NCBI GenBank assembly: GCA_902464035.1
Contig: CABQHT010000015.1
Span: 1 to 39,615, forward strand
Source: an uncultured Collinsella sp.
GTDB lineage: Bacteria; Actinomycetota; Coriobacteriia; Coriobacteriales; Coriobacteriaceae
Length of the DNA stretch: 39,615 nt
Direction of reading: 5' to 3'
Positions 32,328-39,359 of the stretch are shown piece by piece. The notes beneath the pieces were generated by a model. It searched no databases and was not told where the DNA came from. It was given only the letters and a program-made list of their open reading frames with translations. Position numbers and translations under genes: made by a program. How positions within the stretch are numbered: position 1 is the stretch's first letter; the number at the start of each line of letters is the position of its first letter.

Positions 32328-32375
32328 CATCTATATCCTGTATTCTTTTTTTAGGTCAAACACAACATATAGTGT
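32328..32375 (-). promoter_or_regulatory. NrdR-controlled promoter of nrdD
   Basis: ACACAACATATAGTGT (32360-32375) matches 15 of 16 positions of the NrdR box ACACWATATATWGTGT. A degenerate second box (32328-32343, 10 of 16) lies exactly 32 bp away, the three-turn spacing NrdR needs. Between them, on the minus strand, are -35 TTGACC (32354-32359), a 16-bp spacer and -10 GATATA (32332-32337). The leader to nrdD is about 220 bases. Confidence 0.75.
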
Positions 32376-32747
32376 TTCAGCAGGTCAAAGCAATTGGTCA
32401 TTTTGCAGACGCATTAATTATGAGGGGTTCTTGGCAAGTCGGTAAAACGTTACCAACACGGCTACCTGCATGGCAGTTATAAAACCCCCTTAGTCAAGCC
32501 GCTGACAAATCCTACCAAAACCAAGCCGCTCACGCCAAAAGAATCCAAAAGATTATGCTTGACCAACATGTTGCGGTCGTGCCTTGCCGAGCTCCATGCA
32601 ACCGCGGCACGAATCCTTGAAAGATATGTGCATGCAAACGGAGAAGATGGGAGTTTTCTCGGATGACTACTGAGAAGCATTCCGGAAGATCAAAAACTCG
32701 ATATTTGGTGACGTATTTGGCGACCCATTTGGCGACGTAAAACAAAA
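32376..32747. other. Gene-free, AT-richer region with short tandem repeat
   Basis: No convincing gene on either strand. At 32703-32738 there are three tandem 12-bp units (ATTTGGTGACGT and two variants), just past the terminator of the Val/Gly tRNA unit. The open frames that cross this region run into tRNA genes and are artefacts. The region may be a remnant of sequence once inserted behind tRNA-Val. Confidence 0.4.
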
Positions 32748-32748
32748 C

Positions 32749-32773
32749 AGCCCAGAGGCGATGCCTCTGGGCT
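32749..32773 (-). terminator. Terminator of the Val-Gly tRNA unit
   Basis: An 11-bp stem AGCCCAGAGGC / GCCTCTGGGCT with a 3-base loop, followed on the minus strand by TGTTTTGTTTT. Confidence 0.85.
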
Positions 32774-32782
32774 GCGAACATT

Positions 32783-32857
32783 TGGTGGGCGTTAGAAGAT
32801 TTGAACTTCTGACCTCTTCCGTGTCAGGGAAGCGCTCTCCCCCTGAGCTAAACGCCC
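32783..32857 (-). tRNA. tRNA-Val (GAC)
   Basis: On the minus strand the acceptor stem GGGCGTT pairs with AACGCCC. The D-arm is TAGCTCAGGGGGAGAGC. The anticodon stem CTTCC/GGAAG encloses loop CTGACAC with anticodon GAC. The T-arm is AGAAGTTCAAATCTTCT. The 3' CCA is encoded, giving 75 bases. It is co-transcribed with the tRNA-Gly directly upstream (3 bases apart). Confidence 0.95.
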
Positions 32858-32860
32858 AAA

Positions 32861-32936
32861 TGGAGCGGACAACGGGGCTCGAACCCGCGACCCCAACCTT
32901 GGCAAGGTTGTGCTCTACCAACTGAGCCATGTCCGC
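32861..32936 (-). tRNA. tRNA-Gly (GCC), copy 1
   Basis: Acceptor GCGGACA/TGTCCGC, D-arm TGGCTCAGTTGGTAGAGCA, anticodon stem CAACC/GGTTG with loop TTGCCAA (anticodon GCC), T-arm GCGGGTTCGAGCCCCGT, encoded CCA; 76 bases. Identical copies lie at 35335-35410 and 35561-35636. Confidence 0.96.
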
Positions 32937-32948
32937 TTACGAGGATTA

Positions 32949-32996
32949 ATCTTACGTGATACCCGCATCCTATGCAAGAACTTTTTTTGAAAAGTT
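32949..32996 (-). promoter_or_regulatory. tRNA Gly-Val promoter with A/T palindrome
   Basis: Minus strand: -35 TTGCAT (32972-32977), 17 bp, -10 TAAGAT (32949-32954). Directly upstream of the -35 is an A/T palindrome (AACTTTTTTTGAAAAGTT on the plus strand, 32979-32996), shared with the other two tRNA promoters here and probably an UP-type element. Confidence 0.7.
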
Positions 32997-33078
32997 TTGC
33001 GACGCCCTCGCGAACCTCGCGAAGACATCAGCCACCACGGAAGGTGTAGGCAAACGCAAGCTCGCCGCAAGAGGCCCC

Positions 33079-34812
33079 CTACAACTCAGCGAGCATGATC
33101 CAGGCAGAGCTGTCCTGCGCGAGCCTGCCATCTGCAAGCGGTGATGAGGTGAGCAGGACCCTACCCGCCGGCAGCTCCACGGGTGCTGCACCGAAGTTCG
33201 TCACACACGCCCAGCCGTTGTCGCGGCGATAGGCGATGACGCCGCCCTCAGCGCCCTCGGCACCATCCGCAAGGCCGGTGCGCCCGTCAAGATCGAGCCA
33301 CTTAAGATCGTTGGCGCGCCCGCGCAGCTTGCGCCGCAGCCAGAGGGCGTCACGATAGAGCGCAAGCATCGATGTCGGGTCCGCTTCTTCCCTATCGGCA
33401 GCGTAATCGGAAAACCATGCAGGCTGCGGCAGATGGGGCGCCGCATCGGCGTCCGCCGGTGAAAACCCAAACGATCCGCCCTGCGCGGGATCGTCCGCCG
33501 CCACCCACGGCAGGGGCACACGGCAGCCGTCGCGCCCCTTCTCGCGCTTCGGTCCGTGCGTATTGGTCGCAGTAGGATCTTCGAGTGCGGCCCACGGGAT
33601 ATCGGCCACCTCAAAAAGGCCGAGCTCCTCACCCTGATACACGTATGCCGAGCCCGGAAGCGCCAGCTCAAGCAAAAGGGCCGCCCGCGCGCGGCGCTCA
33701 CCGAGTTCACGGTCCTCGTCATAAGACGACCCGTCGCGTAAGAGCCAGTCGAGCGCAATCTGGTGGTAGCGCGTCGCCTTGATTTGCGGCAGGGCATAGC
33801 GCGTCGCCACGCGCGGCACGTCGTGGTTGGAGAGTACCCAGGTCGAGGCAGAATTGGATTCGATAGCCGCCTTCAAGCCCTCCTCGATTGCAGCGTGCAT
33901 GTCATCATAGGTCCAAGTGGCCTTGGCAAACTCAAAGTTGAATGTCTGGCCAAGCTCGCTGGGACGCGCGTAGAGATACTGGCGCTCGGGCAGCACCCAT
34001 GCCTCGGCAACGGCGCTGCGCGGCGGATTATAGCGGTCGAACACGCGGCGCCACTCGCGATAGATCTCATGGACCTCGTTGCGGTCCCACAGCGGATGGG
34101 TGCCGTCGTCAACCATGTCATCGCCCTCGGCGAGATGCCACCGGTCGAGGTCATCGCGGTCGAGATCCTTGGCGAGACCGTGCGCCACATCAATGCGAAA
34201 GCCATCGACGCCTCGATCGCTCCAAAACGCCAGGACGTCGCAAAAGAACGCGTGAACCTCGGGGCATGACCAGTCAAAGTCCGGTTGCTCGGGCGTAAAC
34301 ATGTGCAGATACCACTGACCGTCCGCAACACGCGTCCAGGCGGGGCCGCCAAAGTTGGCATTCCAATTGGTGGGAGGCAGCTCGCCATGCTCGCCGCGGC
34401 CATCGCGGAAGATATAACGGGCGCGCTCGGGCGATCCGGGGCCGGCGGCAAGAGCGGCTTTGAACCAAGGGTGCTGGTTGGATGAATGGTTGGGCACGAT
34501 GTCGACGATGACCTTGATGCCGTGCGTATGAGCCGCAGCGATCATGTCATCGAAGTCATCAAGCGAGCCGAGACGTGGGTCGACATCGCAGTAGTCCGCC
34601 ACATCATAGCCGCCATCGACAAGAGGCGATGGGTAAAACGGGCTCAGCCAGATGGCCTCGATACCCAGCCGCTCAAGATAGTCCATCTGCTGGGTAATGC
34701 CCGCGATATCGCCCAGACCCGAACCAGTCGAATCCTTAAACGAGCGCGGGTAGATCTGATAGATCGCGGCGTCGGACATCCATGAGCGCGAAGAAGACTT
34801 TTCTGTAGCCAT
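33079..34812 (-). CDS. GH13 alpha-glucosidase (oligo-1,6-glucosidase / trehalose-type)
   Basis: A 577-residue intracellular glycoside hydrolase of family 13. It hydrolyses alpha-glucosidic bonds in maltose-, isomaltose- or trehalose-type oligosaccharides. The start (AIYQIYPRSFKDSTGSGLGD) is characteristic. Catalytic residues are visible: nucleophile Asp208 in GFRIDVAHG, acid/base Glu270 in AVAEAWVLP and transition-state Asp331 in LSNHDVPRVA. DIVPNHSSNQHPWF (about residues 104-117) supplies another conserved region. No signal peptide. I chose ATG 34812 because AGGGAGAT is eight bases upstream; the frame extends to 34902. It stands alone between tRNA clusters. Exact linkage specificity cannot be read with certainty. 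Confidence 0.92.
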   Translation of the reverse strand: MATEKSSSRSWMSDAAIYQIYPRSFKDSTGSGLGDIAGITQQMDYLERLGIEAIWLSPFYPSPLVDGGYDVADYCDVDPRLGSLDDFDDMIAAAHTHGIKVIVDIVPNHSSNQHPWFKAALAAGPGSPERARYIFRDGRGEHGELPPTNWNANFGGPAWTRVADGQWYLHMFTPEQPDFDWSCPEVHAFFCDVLAFWSDRGVDGFRIDVAHGLAKDLDRDDLDRWHLAEGDDMVDDGTHPLWDRNEVHEIYREWRRVFDRYNPPRSAVAEAWVLPERQYLYARPSELGQTFNFEFAKATWTYDDMHAAIEEGLKAAIESNSASTWVLSNHDVPRVATRYALPQIKATRYHQIALDWLLRDGSSYDEDRELGERRARAALLLELALPGSAYVYQGEELGLFEVADIPWAALEDPTATNTHGPKREKGRDGCRVPLPWVAADDPAQGGSFGFSPADADAAPHLPQPAWFSDYAADREEADPTSMLALYRDALWLRRKLRGRANDLKWLDLDGRTGLADGAEGAEGGVIAYRRDNGWACVTNFGAAPVELPAGRVLLTSSPLADGRLAQDSSAWIMLAEL

Positions 34813-34908
34813 GGGGCGTATCTCCCTTGCAACGAGGTTATGCGAGATGCCCACGATGATACGCCCAAAGCGGACATTCGCGGCAAACAACGCCACAGCC
34901 ACGCCCCA

Positions 34909-34934
34909 AACGCTCGCTCCCTCTCGGGTTCGAG
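34909..34934. repeat. 26-bp direct repeat, copy A
   Basis: AACGCTCGCTCCCTCTCGGG, then TTCGAG, is repeated exactly at 35254-35279. It contains a GGGTTCGAG string like a tRNA T-loop. The two copies flank the structured element and the tRNA-Gly fragment. Confidence 0.7.
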
Positions 34935-35001
34935 TCTCCTGGGACGAATCGATCGATCAGTGAAAAGAACGGAAGGCCCACTCCTCCGGCCACGACAGCG
35001 A

Positions 35002-35101
35002 GCGGGCTCCGGGTGCCCCAGGTTGCCGCGAAAGAGGAGGGAAGCGTACTTTATGTACGCGACCGACGATTGAGGGGCAAGATGGGGTGCCCGGGGCCCG
35101 C
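35002..35101 (+). ncRNA. Candidate structured RNA / palindromic element
   Basis: A 19-bp outer stem (35002-35020 with 35083-35101) is fully paired on the plus strand if three G-U pairs are allowed; on the minus strand these become A-C mismatches. After a 2x2 internal loop, TTGCC (35023-35027) pairs with GGCAA (35076-35080). Inside is a hairpin GCGTAC-TTTAT-GTACGC (35044-35060). The G-U pattern suggests that RNA from the plus strand is what is maintained. No promoter or family is recognised; it could also be a repeat element. Confidence 0.45.
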
Positions 35102-35117
35102 GCAGCGTCAACAAAAA

Positions 35118-35139
35118 ACGCGGTTCGTTAGAACCGCGT
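35118..35139 (-). terminator. Terminator behind the tRNA-Gly fragment
   Basis: ACGCGGTTC / GAACCGCGT with a 4-base loop, followed on the minus strand by TTTTTTGTT. It lies nine bases after the tRNA-Gly 3' fragment, as a tRNA terminator would. Confidence 0.8.
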
Positions 35140-35147
35140 AAGATAGT

Positions 35148-35165
35148 TGGAGCGGACAACGGGGC
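35148..35165 (-). pseudogene. 3' fragment of a tRNA-Gly gene
   Basis: The 18 bases TGGAGCGGACAACGGGGC are identical to the 3' end (CCA, discriminator, acceptor strand, part of the T-stem) of the three tRNA-Gly genes nearby. The match breaks off sharply at 35166; the rest of the gene is replaced by unrelated sequence. A terminator follows. This looks like a truncated tRNA copy or an attachment-site scar. Confidence 0.8.
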
Positions 35166-35253
35166 GTCTGCGTATTCGCTTCACGGATCCGCACCGGCTT
35201 CGGCCGCCTGCCGGCGTCCTCGCCAGCTCGCTACAAACGCTCCGCGTTTGCTT

Positions 35254-35279
35254 AACGCTCGCTCCCTCTCGGGTTCGAG
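35254..35279. repeat. 26-bp direct repeat, copy B
   Basis: An exact second copy of the repeat at 34909-34934. It lies in the segment that replaces the 5' part of the broken tRNA-Gly. Confidence 0.7.
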
Positions 35280-35300
35280 CCCAAGCGATGAGTACGAAAA

Positions 35301-35326
35301 AGCCCGGCTACCGTAGTAGTCGGGCT
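35301..35326 (-). terminator. Terminator after the Gly-Cys-Gly tRNA unit
   Basis: AGCCCGGCTAC / GTAGTCGGGCT (one mismatch, 4-base loop), followed on the minus strand by TTTTTCGT, nine bases beyond tRNA-Gly copy 2. Confidence 0.85.
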
Positions 35327-35334
35327 GCTGCGTT

Positions 35335-35410
35335 TGGAGCGGACAACGGGGCTCGAACCCGCGACCCCAACCTTGGCAAGGTTGTGCTCTACCAACTGAG
35401 CCATGTCCGC
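35335..35410 (-). tRNA. tRNA-Gly (GCC), copy 2
   Basis: Identical in all 76 bases, including encoded CCA, to the copy at 32861-32936. Anticodon loop TTGCCAA. Last gene of the Gly-Cys-Gly unit. Confidence 0.96.
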
Positions 35411-35425
35411 ATATGTAAAACAAAA

Positions 35426-35443
35426 CGGGCGCCGGAGCGCCCG
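35426..35443 (-). terminator. Terminator-like hairpin after tRNA-Cys
   Basis: CGGGCGC-CGGA-GCGCCCG, followed on the minus strand by TTTTGTTTT. It sits between tRNA-Cys and tRNA-Gly copy 2 and may give partial termination or mark processing. Confidence 0.6.
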
Positions 35444-35452
35444 GATGTTGCC

Positions 35453-35526
35453 TGGAGGCGAAGCCCGGATTCGAACCGGGGGTAAAGGCTTTGCAGGCCT
35501 CTGCCTTACCACTTGGCCACTTCGCC
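35453..35526 (-). tRNA. tRNA-Cys (GCA)
   Basis: Acceptor GGCGAAG/CTTCGCC, D-arm with TGGCCAAGTGGTAAGGCA, anticodon stem GAGGC/GCCTT with loop CTGCAAA (anticodon GCA), T-arm CCCGGTTCGAATCCGGG, encoded CCA; 74 bases. Confidence 0.95.
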
Positions 35527-35532
35527 GAAAAA

Positions 35533-35550
35533 GGACCGCCTAAACGGTCC
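35533..35550 (-). terminator. Terminator-like hairpin after tRNA-Gly copy 3
   Basis: GGACCG / CGGTCC with a 6-base loop and TTTTT on the minus strand. It lies between tRNA-Gly copy 3 and tRNA-Cys. Confidence 0.6.
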
Positions 35551-35560
35551 GGAAATGCAA

Positions 35561-35636
35561 TGGAGCGGACAACGGGGCTCGAACCCGCGACCCCAACCTT
35601 GGCAAGGTTGTGCTCTACCAACTGAGCCATGTCCGC
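35561..35636 (-). tRNA. tRNA-Gly (GCC), copy 3
   Basis: Identical to the other two tRNA-Gly (GCC) genes; encoded CCA; 76 bases. It is first in the Gly-Cys-Gly unit behind the promoter at 35649-35698. Confidence 0.96.
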
Positions 35637-35648
35637 TTGCGGGTTATT

Positions 35649-35698
35649 AATTTACGCGAGTTGTCCAAAAGACGCAAGTACTTTTTTCAAAAAACTTG
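35649..35698 (-). promoter_or_regulatory. Gly-Cys-Gly tRNA promoter with A/T palindrome
   Basis: Minus strand: -35 TTGCGT (35672-35677), 17 bp, -10 TAAATT (35649-35654). The A/T-rich palindrome AAGTACTTTTTTCAAAAAAC begins at 35676, in the same relative position as at the other two tRNA promoters. Confidence 0.7.
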
Positions 35699-35741
35699 TC
35701 TGCCGCATGTTCTTAGTAGCTAAACGCGCTAAAGCGATTGG

Positions 35742-36488
35742 CTAGGCACACGATTCCAGCGCTCCGCTAAACAGCTTCACCATCTGCACGCGCGTGCCGG
35801 CGCCGTCCGTACGACGAGCAACCTCCACGTTATCGACGAGTATACGCATAAGCTTGATACCACGGCCGCGTTCCTCTGATGCGACCGGTTCGCTCGTTTC
35901 ATCGATAGAATAGCCGGCACCTCGATCAAGCACCTCAACCACAACGCGATCGCTATAGGCCTGAACCGTCAGGACGCAGCCGATACCGCCCGCATGGTCA
36001 TAGGCATTACCCAGCGCCTCCCCCGACGCCAATGCGACATCGTAGCGCTCGTCACGGCGCAACGGAAGCGATTCAAGGAGTTCGGCGATGCGATGTCGGT
36101 AGTATGGAAGATTCTCGATACCCTGACGGACCTCGACGCTCTTACTCCAGCGAGGCAGCTCCCCCACCGGAATGGCGGGAATAGACTCCCGTGCCGGCCC
36201 CGCGACATGAAGGATATCGACAAGACGAGCAATCTCCAAAAAGCGAACAACTTCACCCGATGCATTGACGAGCGAAAGCAGGCCTTCTCGCCTCATGAGC
36301 TCACGAGCGCGCGTAAGCAGGAATGCCAAGCCCGTCGAATCGATAAAGCTAACAGCCTGACAGTTGATGACGACACGACGCACGCCGCGGCCAATCAAAG
36401 CATCCAACCGCCGACGCAGCGCAGGCACCGTGGCGATGTCGATATCGCCTGGTGGCGTCAAAACCGCTATGTCATTCCACTCATTCAT
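35742..36488 (-). CDS. STAS domain fused to RsbW-type ATPase (anti-sigma module)
   Basis: A 248-residue fusion. Residues about 1-95 are a STAS (anti-sigma antagonist) domain: DIAVLTPPGDIDIATVPALR, then VINCQAVSFIDSTGLAFLL, where the Ser of DSTG is the phosphorylation site. Residues about 115-245 are a GHKL ATPase like RsbW/SpoIIAB: N-box ASGEALGNAYDHAG, G1 LDRGAGYSIDE and G2 ERGRGIKLMRILVDNVEV. Normally these are separate proteins, and the kinase inactivates the antagonist by phosphorylating that Ser. ATG 36488 is chosen; its ribosome site is weak. It lies 78 bases after the PP2C phosphatase gene on the same strand, which would reverse the phosphorylation. No sigma factor gene is nearby. Confidence 0.88.
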   Translation of the reverse strand: MNEWNDIAVLTPPGDIDIATVPALRRRLDALIGRGVRRVVINCQAVSFIDSTGLAFLLTRARELMRREGLLSLVNASGEVVRFLEIARLVDILHVAGPARESIPAIPVGELPRWSKSVEVRQGIENLPYYRHRIAELLESLPLRRDERYDVALASGEALGNAYDHAGGIGCVLTVQAYSDRVVVEVLDRGAGYSIDETSEPVASEERGRGIKLMRILVDNVEVARRTDGAGTRVQMVKLFSGALESCA

Positions 36489-36566
36489 ACGACCATGGTT
36501 CCCCAAAAAAGCCCACTCGATGCATTCGTTTCCCCAACCGTACGGATTCAGCCCGCCCAGCGTCGT

Positions 36567-38912
36567 CTATGAACGACCCCGTAAAAACTCAAGGGACACC
36601 AATGCAATGTCATCGTCCAGGGCCGATTCGGTAAATCGGTCAAGCTCGCCCAAGACCTTGCCGCAAATGCCCGACACGCCCTCACCCGAGACAGAGAGCA
36701 GAAGGTCGCGAAGGCGCTGCTCGCCAAAGAAAGCACCCGAGCGGTCACGCGCTTCGATTGTTCCGTCGGTGTACATAAATAGCATGTCACCAGGAGCGAA
36801 CGTAAACACGCCTGTCTCGTACACCATGCTCTCAAAGGCACCGATTACCCCCGATTGGCATCCAAGCAGCTCGACCTCTCCCCCACGAGCCTCGCCGCCA
36901 CCCAGCGGCATCGACTCTGGCCTGATGACCATGGTCGGAGGATGGCCCGCCGAACAATACGTTGCGCGTCCGGCTTTAAGGTCAATCTTGGCGATAAAGG
37001 CCGTCACGAACGTCTCGACCCTCGAAAAGCCCATAAGCATGCTGTTAAGGGAGCGTGCCATGCGGGCCGGTCCAGCGCCCTCCCAGGCATATGCCGTCAG
37101 GGCCGTCTTGACGAGTGCGGACATCGATGCAGCCTCAATGCCTTTGCCAGACACATCGCCCAGAATCATGACGGCGCAATCGTCGGGAAGACGGATGAGC
37201 GTATAGAAATCGCCGCCGACCAACGCCGAGTTCGTGGCCGACAGGTACACCGAATCGGTTGCGATACCCGGAACATCCCCCAGTGAATTTCTCATGCCAA
37301 TCTGGAGGGTCTGAGCGATATGGCGCTCCTCACGCTTTTGAGATTCGCCTTCATAGATCAGTTCAAAGTCATGAGCCAAGTGCACCAAGTAATCATATTC
37401 AAGGTCATCAATCGGCTCTTGGCTACCATCACGAAGCAGCAGCGCGCGCGTCGTCGGGCCCTTCGCAACAGAAGCAGGAACGATCGCGTCGTTACTGTGC
37501 TTGCCATCGCCCTCAGAGCGCGGGCGCCCCGCCTCGATACCGGCGTCGACGTAGAGACCCTGGCAAGGCAGACCATGTGCCCTAAGCCAGCCTCCCATAG
37601 GCATCGATTCGTCAACGCGAGTTATACGGACGTGTTTAAGGTCCTCGGCACTCGTGCCGCCCAAAACAGATGCCTCAAAGCCATCGGGGGCAGCCCCCAA
37701 ACGTGCCGCTGGCGCCGTCGTGGAAAAGAAAAGCTTCTCGGGATCGTCCGGCAAAGCAACGCGACTGCCGCCTTCAAAATCTATGACGTAGGAATCCAGA
37801 CTGGCGTCATACTCAACAGGGCAAAAATGGCAGTTGAGCATATTGCAGATCTCGGACGATACCGCCTGGGTAGCCGCGGCGGAATCGTCTAGAAAGGTAA
37901 ACAACTCATCACGTAAGACATTGAGCGAGCGGCCAAGCTCGGCCGTGCGACGGGAGCGAAGGCTCGATGCCATGCCGACCAGCTGGATAGACAGGTAATC
38001 GCAAATGACCTCAAGTACATTAACGTCATAGGCGAGCGGTGCCTGGGGGCGTTTCCAACCAACTTCCAGCACGCCAAGGATCTGCGTACCGTAAAAAACG
38101 GGAAGACAGATCTCGCTGCGGTACGGCGGCATATCCTGCATGCGCAACAGGTGCTTAGAACGATTATCCAGGTCCATGAACATACCGGATGCGGCCCTAT
38201 CGCCCTCAAGGTCCTGTTGAATCGACAAGCGACAGGCACGCGACTCGCGAAGAACATACGTCGGAATGCCAGCGCCATACGGCAAAAACTCGGGCAGGTA
38301 GCTGTCGTGTAGCTCCTTGGAGACACCGCGAAGCTTAAAACCGCCGCTCTCAGAAAAATAGATAGCGGCACCCGAAGCATCGAGCGTTCCTACAAGCTGG
38401 TTCAAAACGGTATCAAGCAGGCTGGGTAACTCATCGGAGCCCACAGTGCTCATAATGACCGAGAGCGTGCCAGAGAGACGCTTGTTCGCCACTCTAAGCT
38501 CCGATAACGCACGCTTGAGTTGCCGGTCGTGAGAATACTGTTCCTCGATACTGTGAAGCGCCACCAGGACACGTGGTGCGCGGCGCCCAAAGATGCGTGG
38601 AGGCGTTACGGAGCCCGCACGAACCAAGACGGGAATAAAAGAGCCGTCGCTCAACTTGAGCATCAGTTCGTTCTCGGAGCCATCGGTTTCAAATGGCAGA
38701 CGATGTTCCGTCGCACGTTCAAAAGCGGACGAGTACAGGACGTCTTTAACATCTCCACCGATGACGTCGGCGCGTTCCTCGCACATCAAACCAAGTAAGC
38801 GATTATTCACATGCAGAATGGTTCCGTCGAGCTCGCAGATGATGACAGCATCGCTCGTGATCTCGACTAGTTGGGCAACGTCTGCCCACTCGTTGCGTTC
38901 AAGCGTTTCCAT
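36567..38912 (-). CDS. PAS-GAF-PP2C (SpoIIE/RsbU-type) serine phosphatase
   Basis: A 781-residue signalling phosphatase. Residues about 10-115 form a PAS domain (ITSDAVIICELDGTILHVNN). Residues about 140-320 form a GAF domain (SLLDTVLNQLVGTLDASGAA, then RSEICLPVFYGTQILGVLEV). A less clear region follows to about 540. Residues about 555-780 are the SpoIIE-type PP2C domain with metal motifs GGDFYTLIRL, MILGDVSGKGIEA, FMYTDGTIEARD and ALDDDIALVSLEF. No TM helix, so it senses a cytoplasmic cue. The likely target is phosphorylated STAS protein, fitting the STAS-ATPase gene downstream. I chose ATG 38912; GTG 38924 is the alternative. Confidence 0.92.
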   Translation of the reverse strand: METLERNEWADVAQLVEITSDAVIICELDGTILHVNNRLLGLMCEERADVIGGDVKDVLYSSAFERATEHRLPFETDGSENELMLKLSDGSFIPVLVRAGSVTPPRIFGRRAPRVLVALHSIEEQYSHDRQLKRALSELRVANKRLSGTLSVIMSTVGSDELPSLLDTVLNQLVGTLDASGAAIYFSESGGFKLRGVSKELHDSYLPEFLPYGAGIPTYVLRESRACRLSIQQDLEGDRAASGMFMDLDNRSKHLLRMQDMPPYRSEICLPVFYGTQILGVLEVGWKRPQAPLAYDVNVLEVICDYLSIQLVGMASSLRSRRTAELGRSLNVLRDELFTFLDDSAAATQAVSSEICNMLNCHFCPVEYDASLDSYVIDFEGGSRVALPDDPEKLFFSTTAPAARLGAAPDGFEASVLGGTSAEDLKHVRITRVDESMPMGGWLRAHGLPCQGLYVDAGIEAGRPRSEGDGKHSNDAIVPASVAKGPTTRALLLRDGSQEPIDDLEYDYLVHLAHDFELIYEGESQKREERHIAQTLQIGMRNSLGDVPGIATDSVYLSATNSALVGGDFYTLIRLPDDCAVMILGDVSGKGIEAASMSALVKTALTAYAWEGAGPARMARSLNSMLMGFSRVETFVTAFIAKIDLKAGRATYCSAGHPPTMVIRPESMPLGGGEARGGEVELLGCQSGVIGAFESMVYETGVFTFAPGDMLFMYTDGTIEARDRSGAFFGEQRLRDLLLSVSGEGVSGICGKVLGELDRFTESALDDDIALVSLEFLRGRS

Positions 38913-38942
38913 CGTGGACCCCACCGTCTATCGGTAACAAAA

Positions 38943-38960
38943 AAGCCTCCGAAGAGGCTT
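38943..38960 (-). terminator. Terminator after tRNA-Leu
   Basis: AAGCCTC-CGAA-GAGGCTT, followed on the minus strand by TTTTTTG. It lies between tRNA-Leu and the phosphatase gene, so the two are separately transcribed. Confidence 0.85.
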
Positions 38961-38971
38961 CTCAAATGCGA

Positions 38972-39061
38972 TGGTGTCGGAGGCGGGACTTGAACCCGCA
39001 TGACCAAAAAGCGGTCACTAGCACCTCAAGCTAGCGCGTCTGCCAATTCCGCCACTCCGAC
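38972..39061 (-). tRNA. tRNA-Leu (GAG)
   Basis: A class II tRNA of 90 bases: acceptor GTCGGAG/CTCCGAC, anticodon stem CTAGC/GCTAG with loop TTGAGGT (anticodon GAG), a long variable arm (TGACCGCTTTTTGGTCA), T-arm GCGGGTTCAAGTCCCGC and encoded CCA. Confidence 0.95.
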
Positions 39062-39119
39062 ATGCTATGTTGTTGATTCGCAGTTCGTTTTGTTCGACCC
39101 GCGCGTTCAACGAGGAAGA

Positions 39120-39167
39120 TAATAACCTATGATTCGAGAACTGTGCAAGCACTTTTTTCAAAAAAGT
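39120..39167 (-). promoter_or_regulatory. tRNA-Leu promoter with A/T palindrome
   Basis: Minus strand: -35 TTGCAC (39143-39148), 17 bp, -10 TTATTA (39120-39125). The palindrome ACTTTTTTCAAAAAAGT (39151-39167) directly precedes the -35, as at the other tRNA promoters in this window. Confidence 0.7.
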
Positions 39168-39359
39168 TTACGAATTTGTAATTGCGCAGGTAGACCGACC
39201 TGTTCGGGCAGGAATGAGGTCGCTTTCCAACGCGTCCTCGGGCATGCGGCATTATTTTGATCCGCGCTTCGCGCTACAAAATAATGCCGCCCCCTGCGGA
39301 ATGCGTTGGAAAGCGACCTCATTCCGGCCCTAGGGGCACATGCTTCATGCACAGTTCTC
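39136..39359. repeat. Nested palindromic element upstream of tRNA-Leu
   Basis: Three inverted repeats are nested. Outer: GAGAACTGTGCA (39136-39147) with TGCACAGTTCTC (39348-39359), perfect. Middle: 39211-39235 with 39301-39325, 24 of 25 (core GGAATGAGGTCGCTTTCCAA). Inner: GCGGCATTATTTT (39246-39258) with 39278-39290, perfect, enclosing GCGC-TTC-GCGC. The outer left arm overlaps the tRNA promoter's -35. No believable coding frame lies inside. Confidence 0.7.

Noticed and set aside
32703..32738. CRISPR-like array
   Set aside because: Only three adjacent 12-bp units without spacers; no cas genes in the window.
32667..32930. Protein-like frames across tRNA-Val/Gly (and at 35181-35630)
   Set aside because: They translate tRNA genes and terminators. 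Phrases such as MAQLVEHNLAKVGVAGSSP are the familiar artefact of reading tRNA-Gly as protein.
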